A stretch of 64,000 nt of DNA from Microlunatus phosphovorus NM-1 (GTDB lineage Bacteria > Actinomycetota > Actinomycetes > Propionibacteriales > Propionibacteriaceae), in NCBI RefSeq assembly GCF_000270245.1, contig NC_015635.1, positions 2,976,001 to 3,040,000 of the forward strand, written 5' to 3'. Every line of letters begins with the position of its first letter. The first letter of the stretch is position 1. A program made the position numbers and the translations under genes. Positions 36,002-46,587 of this stretch are shown piece after piece. The notes beneath the pieces were generated by a model. It ran no database searches and was not told where the DNA came from. It saw only the letters and a list, made by a program, of their open reading frames with translations.

Positions 36002-36639
36002 GTCGCAACGGCAGGTCTCCCGGGCGCGCACCGGGCCTGCTCGAGAGGAATGGCTTCCGTCCCGTGGTCACCAACAACCGTCCCGCAGTCGATCTCGCAG
36101 CCGCCGAGCAAGCAGCCGGGCTGCTGCTGAATGCGCTGGGGTTGGATCTGGCCGATGAGAATCTCGCCGAGACGCCACGTCGGATGGCACACGCTCTGAT
36201 CGAGATGACCAACGGCCCGAACTTCGAGCTCACCACCTTCCCCAACGACGAGGGTTACGACGAACTGGTCCTGGTCCAGAACATCGCCATGCAGTCGGTC
36301 TGCGAGCATCACATGCTCCCCTTCGTCGGAGTCGCTCACGTCGGCTACCTTCCCGGTTCGCGCATCCTCGGTCTCTCGAAGTTCGCTCGCATGGTCGAGC
36401 TGCACGCCCGCCGCCCCCAGACCCAGGAACGACTGACCAAGCGCATCGCCGACCACCTCCAAGCCGAGCTGGATCCGAAGGGTGTCGGCGTGGTCATCGA
36501 GGCCGAGCACACCTGCATGAGCCTGCGCGGGGCCCGTAACCCCCGTGCCCGCACCACCACCTCCGCGATGTTCGGCAGACTGCGCGACGAGCCTCGTAGC
36601 CGCGCCGAGTTCCTCGCCCTCACCAGGAGTCAACGATGA
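35998..36639 (+). CDS. folE: GTP cyclohydrolase I
   Basis: Converts GTP to 7,8-dihydroneopterin triphosphate, the first step of folate and pterin synthesis. The 213-residue protein shows the family core: NLAETPRRMAHALIEM, zinc ligands in SVCEHHMLPFVGVAHVGYLP, GLSKFARMVELHARRPQTQERLT, and EAEHTCMSLRGARNP with the third zinc Cys. It is the second gene of an operon divergent from an ECF sigma/anti-sigma pair, so it may be stress-induced rather than the housekeeping copy. Confidence 0.95.
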   Translation: MSRNGRSPGRAPGLLERNGFRPVVTNNRPAVDLAAAEQAAGLLLNALGLDLADENLAETPRRMAHALIEMTNGPNFELTTFPNDEGYDELVLVQNIAMQSVCEHHMLPFVGVAHVGYLPGSRILGLSKFARMVELHARRPQTQERLTKRIADHLQAELDPKGVGVVIEAEHTCMSLRGARNPRARTTTSAMFGRLRDEPRSRAEFLALTRSQR

Positions 36640-36727
36640 GCACACGACCAAGGTGAGGCATCCGAGCAACCCGAAGGTCGAGGGACCAACTGACGACAGG
36701 ACCGCGAGTGAGCTATCCGCGGACCAC

Positions 36728-36743
36728 GCGCACGCAAGTGCGC
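36728..36743. terminator. Hairpin between folE and HAD gene
   Basis: GCGCAC and GTGCGC form a perfect 6-bp GC-rich stem closed by a GCAA tetraloop. It lies between two convergent genes, 6 bp before the HAD stop. Confidence 0.5.
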
Positions 36744-36748
36744 ACTCG

Positions 36749-37447
36749 TCAAACGCAGGCCACACCGTGCTCGGCGAGCAGCAGGACCAGTGAGTTGTGA
36801 CCGCGCTCAACGTCCCAGACGATCGCTTCAAGTCCCGCAGTCAGCGCACCTCGAATGTTCTCTGCGTTGTCATCGATGAACAGGATGGTCGATGGTTCAG
36901 CGCCGATGCGACGGGCTGCCTCGGCGAAGAAGGCCGGGTCGGGTTTGGCGACGCCAAGGTCGTAGGAGTAGCAGCTGATGTCGAAGATCTCGTCATACCG
37001 GAGCTCAGTGCGCATGTGATCTCCCCGATGCTGCTCCTGGTTCGTGCCCAGGTGCACCCCATACCCGTTGCGACGCAATGACTCCACGATTGCGAACGAC
37101 TCCTCGACTCGCTCGATGCGTTGCCACACATCGCGGTAGACAGCCTCGACGGGCTCGCTGACACCGAACTCGACAAGCGTGGTCGCAAGCATCGACAGGT
37201 AGTCACCATCCCCCGCCAAGGTAGGGATCTCGTCCTTCCACGTACGGTGGAGGAACTCCTGCACCCGACCGCCGAGGTAAGGCTCCATGGCGGCGTACCA
37301 ACCACCCGGGAGGATCTGCAGCACCCCGTCCGCGTCAAAGAGGACGTGCCGGATCGCCGACCTGGCGACGGAACGCTCGGAGCCGGAAGTCGTCGGGGCC
37401 GACACGACTCCGTCGGATAGCGATGTCACAGCCCGATCATCATCCAC
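36749..37447 (-). CDS. HAD-family hydrolase
   Basis: A 232-residue protein with motif I VLFDADGVL, motif II VHLGTNQEQ, motif III Lys in GVAKPDPAFFAEAARRIG, and motif IV ILFIDDNAENIRGALTAGLEAI. It is haloacid-dehalogenase/epoxide-hydrolase-N type with a helical cap. The first 30 residues are low in coding character and the start may be internal. The 5' end meets the end of the Nudix gene; overlap depends on which Nudix frame is used. Confidence 0.85.
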   Translation of the reverse strand: MDDDRAVTSLSDGVVSAPTTSGSERSVARSAIRHVLFDADGVLQILPGGWYAAMEPYLGGRVQEFLHRTWKDEIPTLAGDGDYLSMLATTLVEFGVSEPVEAVYRDVWQRIERVEESFAIVESLRRNGYGVHLGTNQEQHRGDHMRTELRYDEIFDISCYSYDLGVAKPDPAFFAEAARRIGAEPSTILFIDDNAENIRGALTAGLEAIVWDVERGHNSLVLLLAEHGVACV

Positions 37448-37854
37448 GGCGGTCGAGAGCGATCAACAATGGCCGGATCTCGACCGGCTGCAGGTTCATC
37501 GGATCGAGATCGCCCAGCTGAATCCACGTGGGCTCGTAGGTGTTGGCCAACGAAAATGCGTTCCCGCTCCGGTCCGCCGAGTCGCATACCGGCAGACGTA
37601 TTCACGGTAGTCAGGTAGTAGTGAGCAACACGATCGGGATGCTCGACGGTCCATAGCTTCCGGTCTATCTGGCCCACGAGACCGGTCTCCTCCTGAAGCT
37701 CACGAAGAGCTGAATCAGCCGGCTGCTCATTCGGCTCGACACCGCCGCCAGGCAGGACGCAGTAGCGGCGGCTCTCCTTGACACGACGTATCACGAGAAG
37801 CGTCTGTTCGGGGCCTAGGACGACATTGGCAGCGCGGTCCCGGGCTCTCGACAT
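37440..37854 (-). CDS. Nudix hydrolase (one-base frameshift near 37555)
   Basis: Nudix box GGGVEPNEQPADSALRELQEETGL is intact, preceded by TLLVIRRVKESRRYCVLP. After GGPERERI the frame goes wrong. Removing one base from the run of four T (aaaa at 37553-37556 on the plus strand) restores SLANTYEPTWIQLGDLDP, then a normal end LLIALDRRG and a TGA at 37440-37442. The likely start is ATG 37854. It hydrolyses nucleoside diphosphate-linked compounds; the substrate is not predictable. Confidence 0.8.
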
Positions 37855-37903
37855 AGCGAAGACTCTAGGCCGAGCTCCGATGCCTGCCTCGACGTAGTTT
37901 GTC

Positions 37904-38038
37904 GTAGCAACGGCCGATCCGCCACCCCCGTGGACTTTCCTGGCAGCGACCAGTGTCGTCCTCGCGCTCATGATGGGCTACGCGATCTGGATGAGGGTCA
38001 GCCACCGGTGGCGACCGCCGGTCGAGGATCCACGCTGA
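37904..38038 (+). pseudogene. Duplicated 3' end of the DUF1648-like gene
   Basis: Translated in frame to the TGA at 38036-38038 this reads VATADPPPPWTFLAAT, ALMMGYAIWMRV and so on. It closely matches the C-terminus of the gene at 41555-42082 (VATAEPPHPWTFLVAT, ALMIGYAIWMRV), with several identical nucleotide runs. It has no 5' part, so it is a partial duplication or the relic of a second full copy. Confidence 0.8.
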
Positions 38039-38152
38039 CCGGGATTGGGTGGCGCCGGAGATCGAATCTCATAGCGAATTCTCAGGCCGGATGAGGCATT
38101 TTGGTCGAACGTAGAGCCGAAAGTGTCAGTGGGTTGCTCTACCGTTTCGGAT

Positions 38153-39505
38153 ATGAGCACAGCAGCGGTGATGGAGGCAATCGGACAGACCGACCTGCCC
38201 GACACTGCTGCTGGCGCAGCTGCCGCTGCCGATACGCCGGCCGCTCCTGACGATGTGACGGTCCGGTTGGATGAGACGTTGGACTGGTTACACAGTCTCG
38301 TCTCGGCGCGTGGCGTGGATCAGGGTTTGGTGTCGGATGCGGCTCGGATTGACCGGATCGCGGTGTGTGAACGTCTCCAAGCCAGTCTGGAGGCGGTCAA
38401 AGCGGTGGAGATGGTCGCGTTCGCCCAGTCCCAGTCGGCGGAGCAGATGCGGTTGGGTGTGCATCCACGGAAGATCGGCGGCGGGATCGCCGACCAAATC
38501 GCCCTTGCCTGCAAAGTGTCCCCCACCGAGGGATCGCGCCGGTTGCATGTCGCCCGGGACCTGGTGCTGGACATGCCCCACACCCTGGATCTGCTCGCGA
38601 CCGGTGAGATCGGTGGTTGGACCACAAGGTTGATCGTCGGCCAGTTATCCCATCTGGATCGGGCCACGAGGGCCCGGTTGGATGCCGAGTTGGCGGGCAA
38701 GGACCTCGGCTCCATGGGTGCGAAACAGGCCGAAGCGGCGGCGAAACGACTCGCCTATGAGGCGGATCCGGCCGCTGCGACGGAACGGGCGAAGAAGGCG
38801 CGGAAAGATCGGCGGGTGACGTTGCGGCCGGCACCGGACACGATGAGTCTGCTCACCGGATTGTTGCCGGTGGAGCAGGGTGTTGCCTGCTATGCCGCGT
38901 TGGACGCGGCGGCGAAGACCGCGAAAGCGGCCGGGGACACCCGGTCCAGGGGGCAGATCATGGCCGACACCCTGGTTGCCCGGTTGACCGGGCAGGAGAA
39001 GGCGGAGGACACCGGATTCGAAGTCGGGGTGATCATGCCCCTCGGCGCACTTCTGGACCCGGGCGATCAGCGACCCGCCGAACTCATCGGCCAGGACTTA
39101 CTCCCAGCTGATCTGATCCGTGACCTGATCAAAGACGCCGAGGCCCGGTGTTGGTGGCGCAGGTTGTTCACCCGCCCCACCGGTGATGGTGGCCAGTTGA
39201 TCGTGGATGCGGACAAACGGCGTCGTACGTTCGCCAGTTGGCTAGTCCATCTGATCCGCTGCCGCGACAAGGTGTGTCAGGATCCCTATTGTGGGGCGCC
39301 GATCCGGCATCTCGACCATATCCACCGTCACGCCGACGGCGGTGCCGCCACCGCCACGAACGGGCGAGGGGTGTGTGAACGCGGTAACTACATCCGCGAA
39401 CTGCCCGGCTGGACCGTCCAGATCATCGACACCGACACTCACACCGTCGAGATCATCACCCCCACCGGACACCACTACCGCAGCCGACCACCTGAACCAC
39501 CCTGA
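38153..39505 (+). CDS. DUF222 and HNH endonuclease domain protein (13E12-repeat family)
   Basis: A 450-residue protein. The DUF222 region (VCERLQASLEAVKAVEMVAFA, RKIGGGIADQIALACKVSPTEGSRRLHVA) is followed by a C-terminal HNH nuclease with CRDKVCQDPYCGAPIRHLDHI and HADGGAATATNGRGVCERGN. Members are dispersed multi-copy genes in actinobacteria, related to REP13E12 elements of mycobacteria. It is probably a mobile or selfish nuclease gene. It lies between two copies of a duplicated gene end. Confidence 0.92.
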   Translation: MSTAAVMEAIGQTDLPDTAAGAAAAADTPAAPDDVTVRLDETLDWLHSLVSARGVDQGLVSDAARIDRIAVCERLQASLEAVKAVEMVAFAQSQSAEQMRLGVHPRKIGGGIADQIALACKVSPTEGSRRLHVARDLVLDMPHTLDLLATGEIGGWTTRLIVGQLSHLDRATRARLDAELAGKDLGSMGAKQAEAAAKRLAYEADPAAATERAKKARKDRRVTLRPAPDTMSLLTGLLPVEQGVACYAALDAAAKTAKAAGDTRSRGQIMADTLVARLTGQEKAEDTGFEVGVIMPLGALLDPGDQRPAELIGQDLLPADLIRDLIKDAEARCWWRRLFTRPTGDGGQLIVDADKRRRTFASWLVHLIRCRDKVCQDPYCGAPIRHLDHIHRHADGGAATATNGRGVCERGNYIRELPGWTVQIIDTDTHTVEIITPTGHHYRSRPPEPP

Positions 39506-39525
39506 GCTGACTCGAGGGATTGGGG

Positions 39526-40374
39526 TCAGCGGAGTTCAGCCAGCCCGGTCTTCATCAGCGCCCGCGCAACCTGTTCGTGGGACTGCTCGGTGTTCTCGTC
39601 ACGTGGCATGTCGCCGCGGGGGCCGTTGAAAAGCAGCCCGACATCAACGCATCGGCCATGATGGCGCCGCGCCGTGTGACAGATCGCGTCGCGGAGTTCC
39701 TCGGTGAGGAATTTTCCTCCCGTCATGGCGAAGTCCGCCGGCAAGCCGTATTCGGTGATGATGCCGGGGTCCGAAAGGAACACATTCTGTGACGTCACCA
39801 GTCGCAATGCGGTTGGCTTGCCGCGGCGAAGGTGATCGATCTCCTCGGCGATTGCTTCGAAATTCGTACGCCAACCTCGGGCAACCGCCCGAAGACACTG
39901 AGCTCCGTCTCGTCCGCCGCAGGTTCCCGCCGCCACTGCGTCGAGAGTTCCTCGCTCGTCCAGATCATTCACCCCGGTCTCGATCACGATGATGTCGGCC
40001 CCTGCGATCGCGGTGCGGACACCCCGATCATGGCGCAAGCTCGCGAGCGTCGTGCCTGAGGTGCCGCCGTTCACTGTGAGGTTAGTCAAGACCACGCGAT
40101 GCCCCGACCGCTGGTTCAGTTTGTCCGCATACCGTCCGACGAAGGTCTTGCAGTTGCCGCAGTGGCCCCCGTAGGCCCAAGAGTCGCCCAACGCCACATA
40201 GGAGTGCGGCTTCTTCACCCGCGGTTGAGGCGAGAACGAACCGCTGACGGTTGCCTGGGCCGACGGGGCGGCAGACACCGTTCCGCTTCCTGCGCAGGCC
40301 GTCAATGCGACGACAACAACGATCATCGCCACCAAGAGGACTCGCGACCGATTCCGAGTTGCGTCCTGTGACAT
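39526..40374 (-). CDS. SGNH-hydrolase-type lipoprotein
   Basis: A 282-residue exported hydrolase. The signal sequence ends in a lipobox (VVALTACAGS, Cys lipid anchor), then a Ser/Ala linker. Block I is YVALGDSWAYGGHCG (catalytic Ser), oxyanion GTSGTT, IETGVNDLDE, and the C-terminal His is in EQSHEQVARAL. The HCGNC insertion after the serine is unusual. It is likely an esterase anchored to the outer face of the membrane. Divergent from a GAF-LuxR regulator with a 128-bp gap. Confidence 0.82.
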   Translation of the reverse strand: MSQDATRNRSRVLLVAMIVVVVALTACAGSGTVSAAPSAQATVSGSFSPQPRVKKPHSYVALGDSWAYGGHCGNCKTFVGRYADKLNQRSGHRVVLTNLTVNGGTSGTTLASLRHDRGVRTAIAGADIIVIETGVNDLDERGTLDAVAAGTCGGRDGAQCLRAVARGWRTNFEAIAEEIDHLRRGKPTALRLVTSQNVFLSDPGIITEYGLPADFAMTGGKFLTEELRDAICHTARRHHGRCVDVGLLFNGPRGDMPRDENTEQSHEQVARALMKTGLAELR

Positions 40375-40502
40375 GGCGAACCCTCCCGAATTGGTCGTTG
40401 TCGAACTGATGCGCTATCGACACTGTTCCGTCTGCGAATTTAGGATTGATCGACGATCTTCGGTATGCCAAGAAGTTGTGGGTTGACAAGGGGGCTGCTC
40501 GG

Positions 40503-41528
40503 ATGAAGCCGTCGGCGGGACGAGCAATAGCCGCCGTCGCGGAGCTCTCGGCACATCCTGATATCGCTCCGGAATTCAGCAGCAACATCGCCTCAGCGAT
40601 CCGCGCTGCGATCCCGTTCGATGGTTGGTGCCTGTTCGGAGTCGACCCGCTGACCGGACTGCGTACGGTCCAGTTCGGGCAGAACGGGACCGAGGGCACC
40701 GCGTGGATGGCTCAGAACGAGGCCGTCATGCACGACGTGAACAACTACCGCGACCTCGCCGCGGCAGCGTACCCGGCGGGTTGGCTGTCCCGGTCCCACC
40801 AGGCCGCTCGGACAAGCCCGCGGCTCAACGAGATCCTTCTACCGCAGGGCTACTCCTCCGAGTTGCGGCTCGTGCTGAAGTCGCGAGGACTCGTCTGGGG
40901 GGCACTGGTCCTCTTCCGCAGCAAGCCCGGCCCGGGCTTTACCGACGACGACGCCGCCGAGATCTGCCACCTTGGCGAGCCGCTTGCCCAGGCGATTCGA
41001 ACCTACACAGCTCGCAGCACGCTGACCCCTGGTGCCACACTCCCCGCTGGAGTGATCAATGTCGACGCGGCCGACAGGTTGAGCGTGTCGTCGGAGGCTC
41101 AGACCTGGATTGATGACCTCGTGCCGGGCGGCGATGACGAGACCTATGCCCGCGACGTTACCCGTGTGGTGTTCGAGGCGGCTCATGCGCTGCGCCGTGG
41201 GCGGGGCAAGGATGCCGTGTGCACCGTCCGTACGGTCAGCGGCCGCTGGATGCGGCTCGAGGCCATTGCTCAACCGGATGATTCCGACAATGTCACCGTC
41301 GTTCTGCACGACGCGACCGCGAGCCAACGCGCCGGAGCACTCGCCGCCTACTTCCAGTTGACCGGACGCGAGAGACAGGTCGTCGATCAGTTGTATGCAG
41401 GCAGGGCTGCCAACCAGATCGGCCGGAAGTTGGGCATCTCCACCTTTACCGTCAACGAACACCTGCGCGCCATCTACCGCAAGAGCGGCTCGCGTAGTAG
41501 GCAAGAACTGCTCGCGCGGCTTAACTGA
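40503..41528 (+). CDS. GAF-domain LuxR-type transcriptional regulator
   Basis: About 341 residues from ATG 40503. The GAF-like N-terminus (AAIPFDGWCLFGVDPLTGLRTV, GLVWGALVLFRSKPG) and LuxR HTH (FQLTGRERQVVDQLYAGRA, LGISTFTVNEHLRAIYRKSGS) match the architecture of the regulator at 12272-13411. It is divergent from the SGNH lipoprotein gene and probably controls it. The 19 residues before this Met (from 40446) are possible but lack a ribosome binding site. Confidence 0.83.
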   Translation: MKPSAGRAIAAVAELSAHPDIAPEFSSNIASAIRAAIPFDGWCLFGVDPLTGLRTVQFGQNGTEGTAWMAQNEAVMHDVNNYRDLAAAAYPAGWLSRSHQAARTSPRLNEILLPQGYSSELRLVLKSRGLVWGALVLFRSKPGPGFTDDDAAEICHLGEPLAQAIRTYTARSTLTPGATLPAGVINVDAADRLSVSSEAQTWIDDLVPGGDDETYARDVTRVVFEAAHALRRGRGKDAVCTVRTVSGRWMRLEAIAQPDDSDNVTVVLHDATASQRAGALAAYFQLTGRERQVVDQLYAGRAANQIGRKLGISTFTVNEHLRAIYRKSGSRSRQELLARLN

Positions 41529-41554
41529 GCCGTGCGTGGGGCTAGGTTGTCACG

Positions 41555-42082
41555 ATGGTGGCCGTCGAGGACTCCTCGCTGTTGGCAGGGCGCGTCGCGT
41601 TCCGAATGGCGACGGCGGGCTACTTCGCGCTGATGATCTGGCAGGCGTTCACGCTCCCGGATGCTGTGCCTGGACAGTTGAGCCTCGGTGGCGAGGTCAC
41701 TCGATGGGGCACTCGGACCCGGCATGTCGTCCTCGGTCTGCTCGTCGGCCTCCTCGTCGTCGTGGCCTTCACTCTGGTGCCACGCATCGGCCTCCGACGG
41801 GCCGCACTGCTCAACATTCCGCACAAGGACTACTGGACACGGGCCGAGAATCTGCCGGCCGCCCAGCAGTTGCTGCGCAACGACCTCGGCTGGCTCGGGG
41901 CATTCACGCTTGTTTTCGTGGGTTATGCGATGTGGACGGTAGGCGCCGTGGCAACGGCCGAGCCGCCACACCCGTGGACTTTCCTGGTCGCAACCGGTGT
42001 CTTCCTCGCGCTCATGATCGGCTACGCGATCTGGATGAGGGTCGGGCCGCGATGGTGGCCACCGGTCCATCGGCCGTACTGA
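41555..42082 (+). CDS. DUF1648-like integral membrane protein
   Basis: A 175-residue protein with four hydrophobic helices. The first extracytoplasmic segment (TLPDAVPGQLSLGGEVTRWGTR) resembles DUF1648 of the SdpI-like family. LVPRIGLRRAALLNIPHKDYW follows in a loop. Its C-terminal 45 codons have a duplicate at 37904-38038. Function unknown. Confidence 0.75.
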   Translation: MVAVEDSSLLAGRVAFRMATAGYFALMIWQAFTLPDAVPGQLSLGGEVTRWGTRTRHVVLGLLVGLLVVVAFTLVPRIGLRRAALLNIPHKDYWTRAENLPAAQQLLRNDLGWLGAFTLVFVGYAMWTVGAVATAEPPHPWTFLVATGVFLALMIGYAIWMRVGPRWWPPVHRPY

Positions 42083-42192
42083 CCTGGTGCTGCCCTGGCC
42101 CACCTGGCCCCTACCTGGCCCTGGCCCGGGTCTCATTGCCGTCCACGGATGGAAATTGCCGACCCAGCACCTTGCGCCTACCGACCAACTGA

Positions 42193-44562
<2,370 letters not shown>

Positions 44563-44601
44563 CGGCTCTCCTGCTCGGTTCTGTCTGAGGTCGGTCTGCG
44601 C

Positions 44602-45012
44602 TCAGGCCAGCTGGTTGATACGGATCATGTTGCCCGCGGGATCCCGGAAGGCGCAGTCGCGGACGCCCCACGGCTGGTCGATCGGCTCCTGGACCACCTC
44701 GGCGCCGCCGGCCTGCAACCGATCGAAGGTGCCGTCCAGGTCGTCGGTGGCCAGGGTGATCGAGGTATAGGTGCCCTTCGCGATCAGCTCCAAGATGGTA
44801 CGCCGTTCGTCGTCGGTGATACCGGGATCGGCGGCCGGCGGATGCAGCACGATCGAGGTCTGCGGCTGGTTCGGAGGCCCGACCGTGATCCAGCGCATGC
44901 CGGAGTAGCCGACGTCATTGCGCACCTCGAAGCCGAGGGTGTCGCGGTAGAACGCGAGCGCCGCCTCCGAGTCGGTCTGCGGCAGGAAGGCATTGAGAAT
45001 GGTGATGGTCAT
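44602..45012 (-). CDS. VOC-family (glyoxalase/bleomycin-resistance-like) protein
   Basis: About 136 residues in a single VOC unit: ILNAFLPQTDSEAALAFYRDTLGFEVRND, WITVGPPNQPQTSIVLHPP, TSITLATDDLDGTFDRLQAGGAEV and DCAFRDPAGNMIRINQL. The start at 45012 or GTG 45021 lies next to the AraC stop at 45023, so the two are co-transcribed. Such proteins bind or modify small molecules; the substrate is unknown. Confidence 0.88.
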   Translation of the reverse strand: MTITILNAFLPQTDSEAALAFYRDTLGFEVRNDVGYSGMRWITVGPPNQPQTSIVLHPPAADPGITDDERRTILELIAKGTYTSITLATDDLDGTFDRLQAGGAEVVQEPIDQPWGVRDCAFRDPAGNMIRINQLA

Positions 45013-45022
45013 GTCGATCACG

Positions 45023-45466
45023 CTAGTCGCGTGCCTCCGTGGCGGCTTCTCGATTCCTGATCGGTCTGGTCACCTGTTTGGCATGGCAGGACGGCAGCTC
45101 GCCGGCGGACTCGACGTGCTGCTCCCGATAGACGCTGGGCGGGACCCCGACCAGCTCGGCGAACCGGGTGCTGAACGTGCCCAGGGACTGGCAGCCCACC
45201 GCGAAGCAGACATCGGTCACACTCAGGTCCCCGCGGCGCAGCAGCGCCATCGCCCGCTCGATCCGGCGGGTCATCAGATACGCGTACGGCGACTCCCCGT
45301 ACGCGGCCTTGAACTGCCTGCTCAGGTGGCCGGCCGACATGTGGGCGCCACGAGCGAGTGCCTCGACATCCAGCGGCTGCGCATACTCCCGGTCGATCCG
45401 ATCCCGGACCCGTCGCAGCCGAACGAGGTCCCGCAGCCGCTGTTCCTCGGCCGGCGTGCTGTTCAC
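45023..45466 (-). CDS. AraC-type helix-turn-helix regulator (short form)
   Basis: A small protein consisting almost only of the AraC double HTH: LDVEALARGAHMSAGHLSRQFKAAYGE and LSVTDVCFAVGCQSLGTFSTRFAELVGV. GTG 45466 is the likely start (NSTPAEEQRLRDL); the frame is open to 45538. It is followed at once by a VOC gene, a common pairing in which the regulator controls the VOC protein. The UvrA-like gene follows on the same strand. Confidence 0.85.
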   Translation of the reverse strand: MNSTPAEEQRLRDLVRLRRVRDRIDREYAQPLDVEALARGAHMSAGHLSRQFKAAYGESPYAYLMTRRIERAMALLRRGDLSVTDVCFAVGCQSLGTFSTRFAELVGVPPSVYREQHVESAGELPSCHAKQVTRPIRNREAATEARD

Positions 45467-45542
45467 CTTGGCGATAGTGCCACACGACGCCGACAGCGCC
45501 ATTCCAGTCAATGTTGCTCCAGCCACCGTCAATGCCACACGC

Positions 45543-45558
45543 CTCAGGTTGATCTCAG
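45543..45558 (+). promoter_or_regulatory. CTCAG direct repeat, putative response-regulator site
   Basis: CTCAG at 45543 and again at 45554, an 11-bp period. The second copy begins 29 nt before the phosphoesterase ATG at 45583. The same arrangement occurs before the glycosyltransferase gene at 47434. Confidence 0.6.
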
Positions 45559-45582
45559 GCGATGCGGTCTAGCCTGCCCGCC

Positions 45583-46569
45583 ATGCCCGCCTTTGCGCCG
45601 TCGAGACGATCTGCCCCCATGACGACCGCCGGCGCGTTTGGCTGGTTGCTGGTCATCCTGCTGCTCGCCGGGTGCGGCGCCGGGACTACTCGCACTCCCC
45701 CTGCCGACAGGTCACCAGGCCAGGCGGCCACCGCGCCTGTCATGTCAGGCAGTCCCGGCGCGTCGGCGAGCAACCCGCAGTCTGCGGGCAAGCTACTGGT
45801 GATCGTCGAGGAGAATCGCAGCACCGCTGACGTCACGGCGCACATGCCGTACCTGACCGCCGCCGCGGCCCGCTACGGGAGCGCCACGCAGTACCACGCG
45901 CTGGCGCATCCCTCTCTGCCCAACTACCTCGTGATCGCCGGCGGCTCCCTCTTCGGCGTTACGGACGACCGCGATCCCTCCGCCCACCCGCTGAGCGGAC
46001 CCTCGGTCTTCGGCCAACTCTTGGCCGCAGGCCACACCACCAAGACGTACGCCGAAGCCATGCAGGGAACCTGCGCGACCGAGAATCAAGGACGCTATGC
46101 CGTCCGCCACAATCCGTGGACCTATTTCACCGACCCGGCGGAACGAACAGCATGCGCAAAATTCGACGTACCGGCTGGCACCACCACATCTGGCCCATTG
46201 GTCGATGACGTCAAGGCCGGGCAATTGCCGACCTTCAGCCTGGTGATACCGGATATCTGCAACGACGGTCATGATTGCTCCGCGGCAACCGCGGACCGTT
46301 GGTTGCAGGACTGGTTGCCGGTCATCGAAAGCGGGCCCGATTTCACCGACGGGAACCTGACCATCGTGGTCACCTGGGACGAGGATGACGGATCTGACGG
46401 CAACCGGGTGGCATTCGTCGTCGTCAATCCCCAACTGACGGGCCGCGTCGTGGACACCAAACTCGACCACTACGCGCTGTCGGCCACCATCAGCGCCCTC
46501 GGCGGACAGCCGCCGCTGCGTGAGTCCAGGGGCGCTCCCGACCTGCTCCGCGTCTTCGGCCTGGCCTGA
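45583..46569 (+). CDS. Phosphoesterase-family (acid phosphatase-like) lipoprotein
   Basis: About 328 residues. The signal segment FGWLLVILLLAGCGAG contains a lipobox (LLAGC). The following domain resembles PF04185-type phosphoesterases: LLVIVEENRSTADV (metal-binding EEN), HALAHPSLPNYLVIAGG (LxHPSxPNY catalytic region), LVIPDICNDGHDC, and VVTWDEDDGSDGN. It likely releases phosphate from phospholipids or other esters at the cell surface. ATG 45583 is favoured because its distance from the CTCAG repeat matches that at 47434. Confidence 0.85.
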   Translation: MPAFAPSRRSAPMTTAGAFGWLLVILLLAGCGAGTTRTPPADRSPGQAATAPVMSGSPGASASNPQSAGKLLVIVEENRSTADVTAHMPYLTAAAARYGSATQYHALAHPSLPNYLVIAGGSLFGVTDDRDPSAHPLSGPSVFGQLLAAGHTTKTYAEAMQGTCATENQGRYAVRHNPWTYFTDPAERTACAKFDVPAGTTTSGPLVDDVKAGQLPTFSLVIPDICNDGHDCSAATADRWLQDWLPVIESGPDFTDGNLTIVVTWDEDDGSDGNRVAFVVVNPQLTGRVVDTKLDHYALSATISALGGQPPLRESRGAPDLLRVFGLA

Positions 46570-46587
46570 TCTGTCGATAGACGACTA

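Noticed and set aside
42083-42192. Repeated CCTGGCCC units after the DUF1648-like gene as a possible repeat element
   Set aside because: Only about four imperfect short copies in one spot, with no spacing pattern; most likely base-composition bias.
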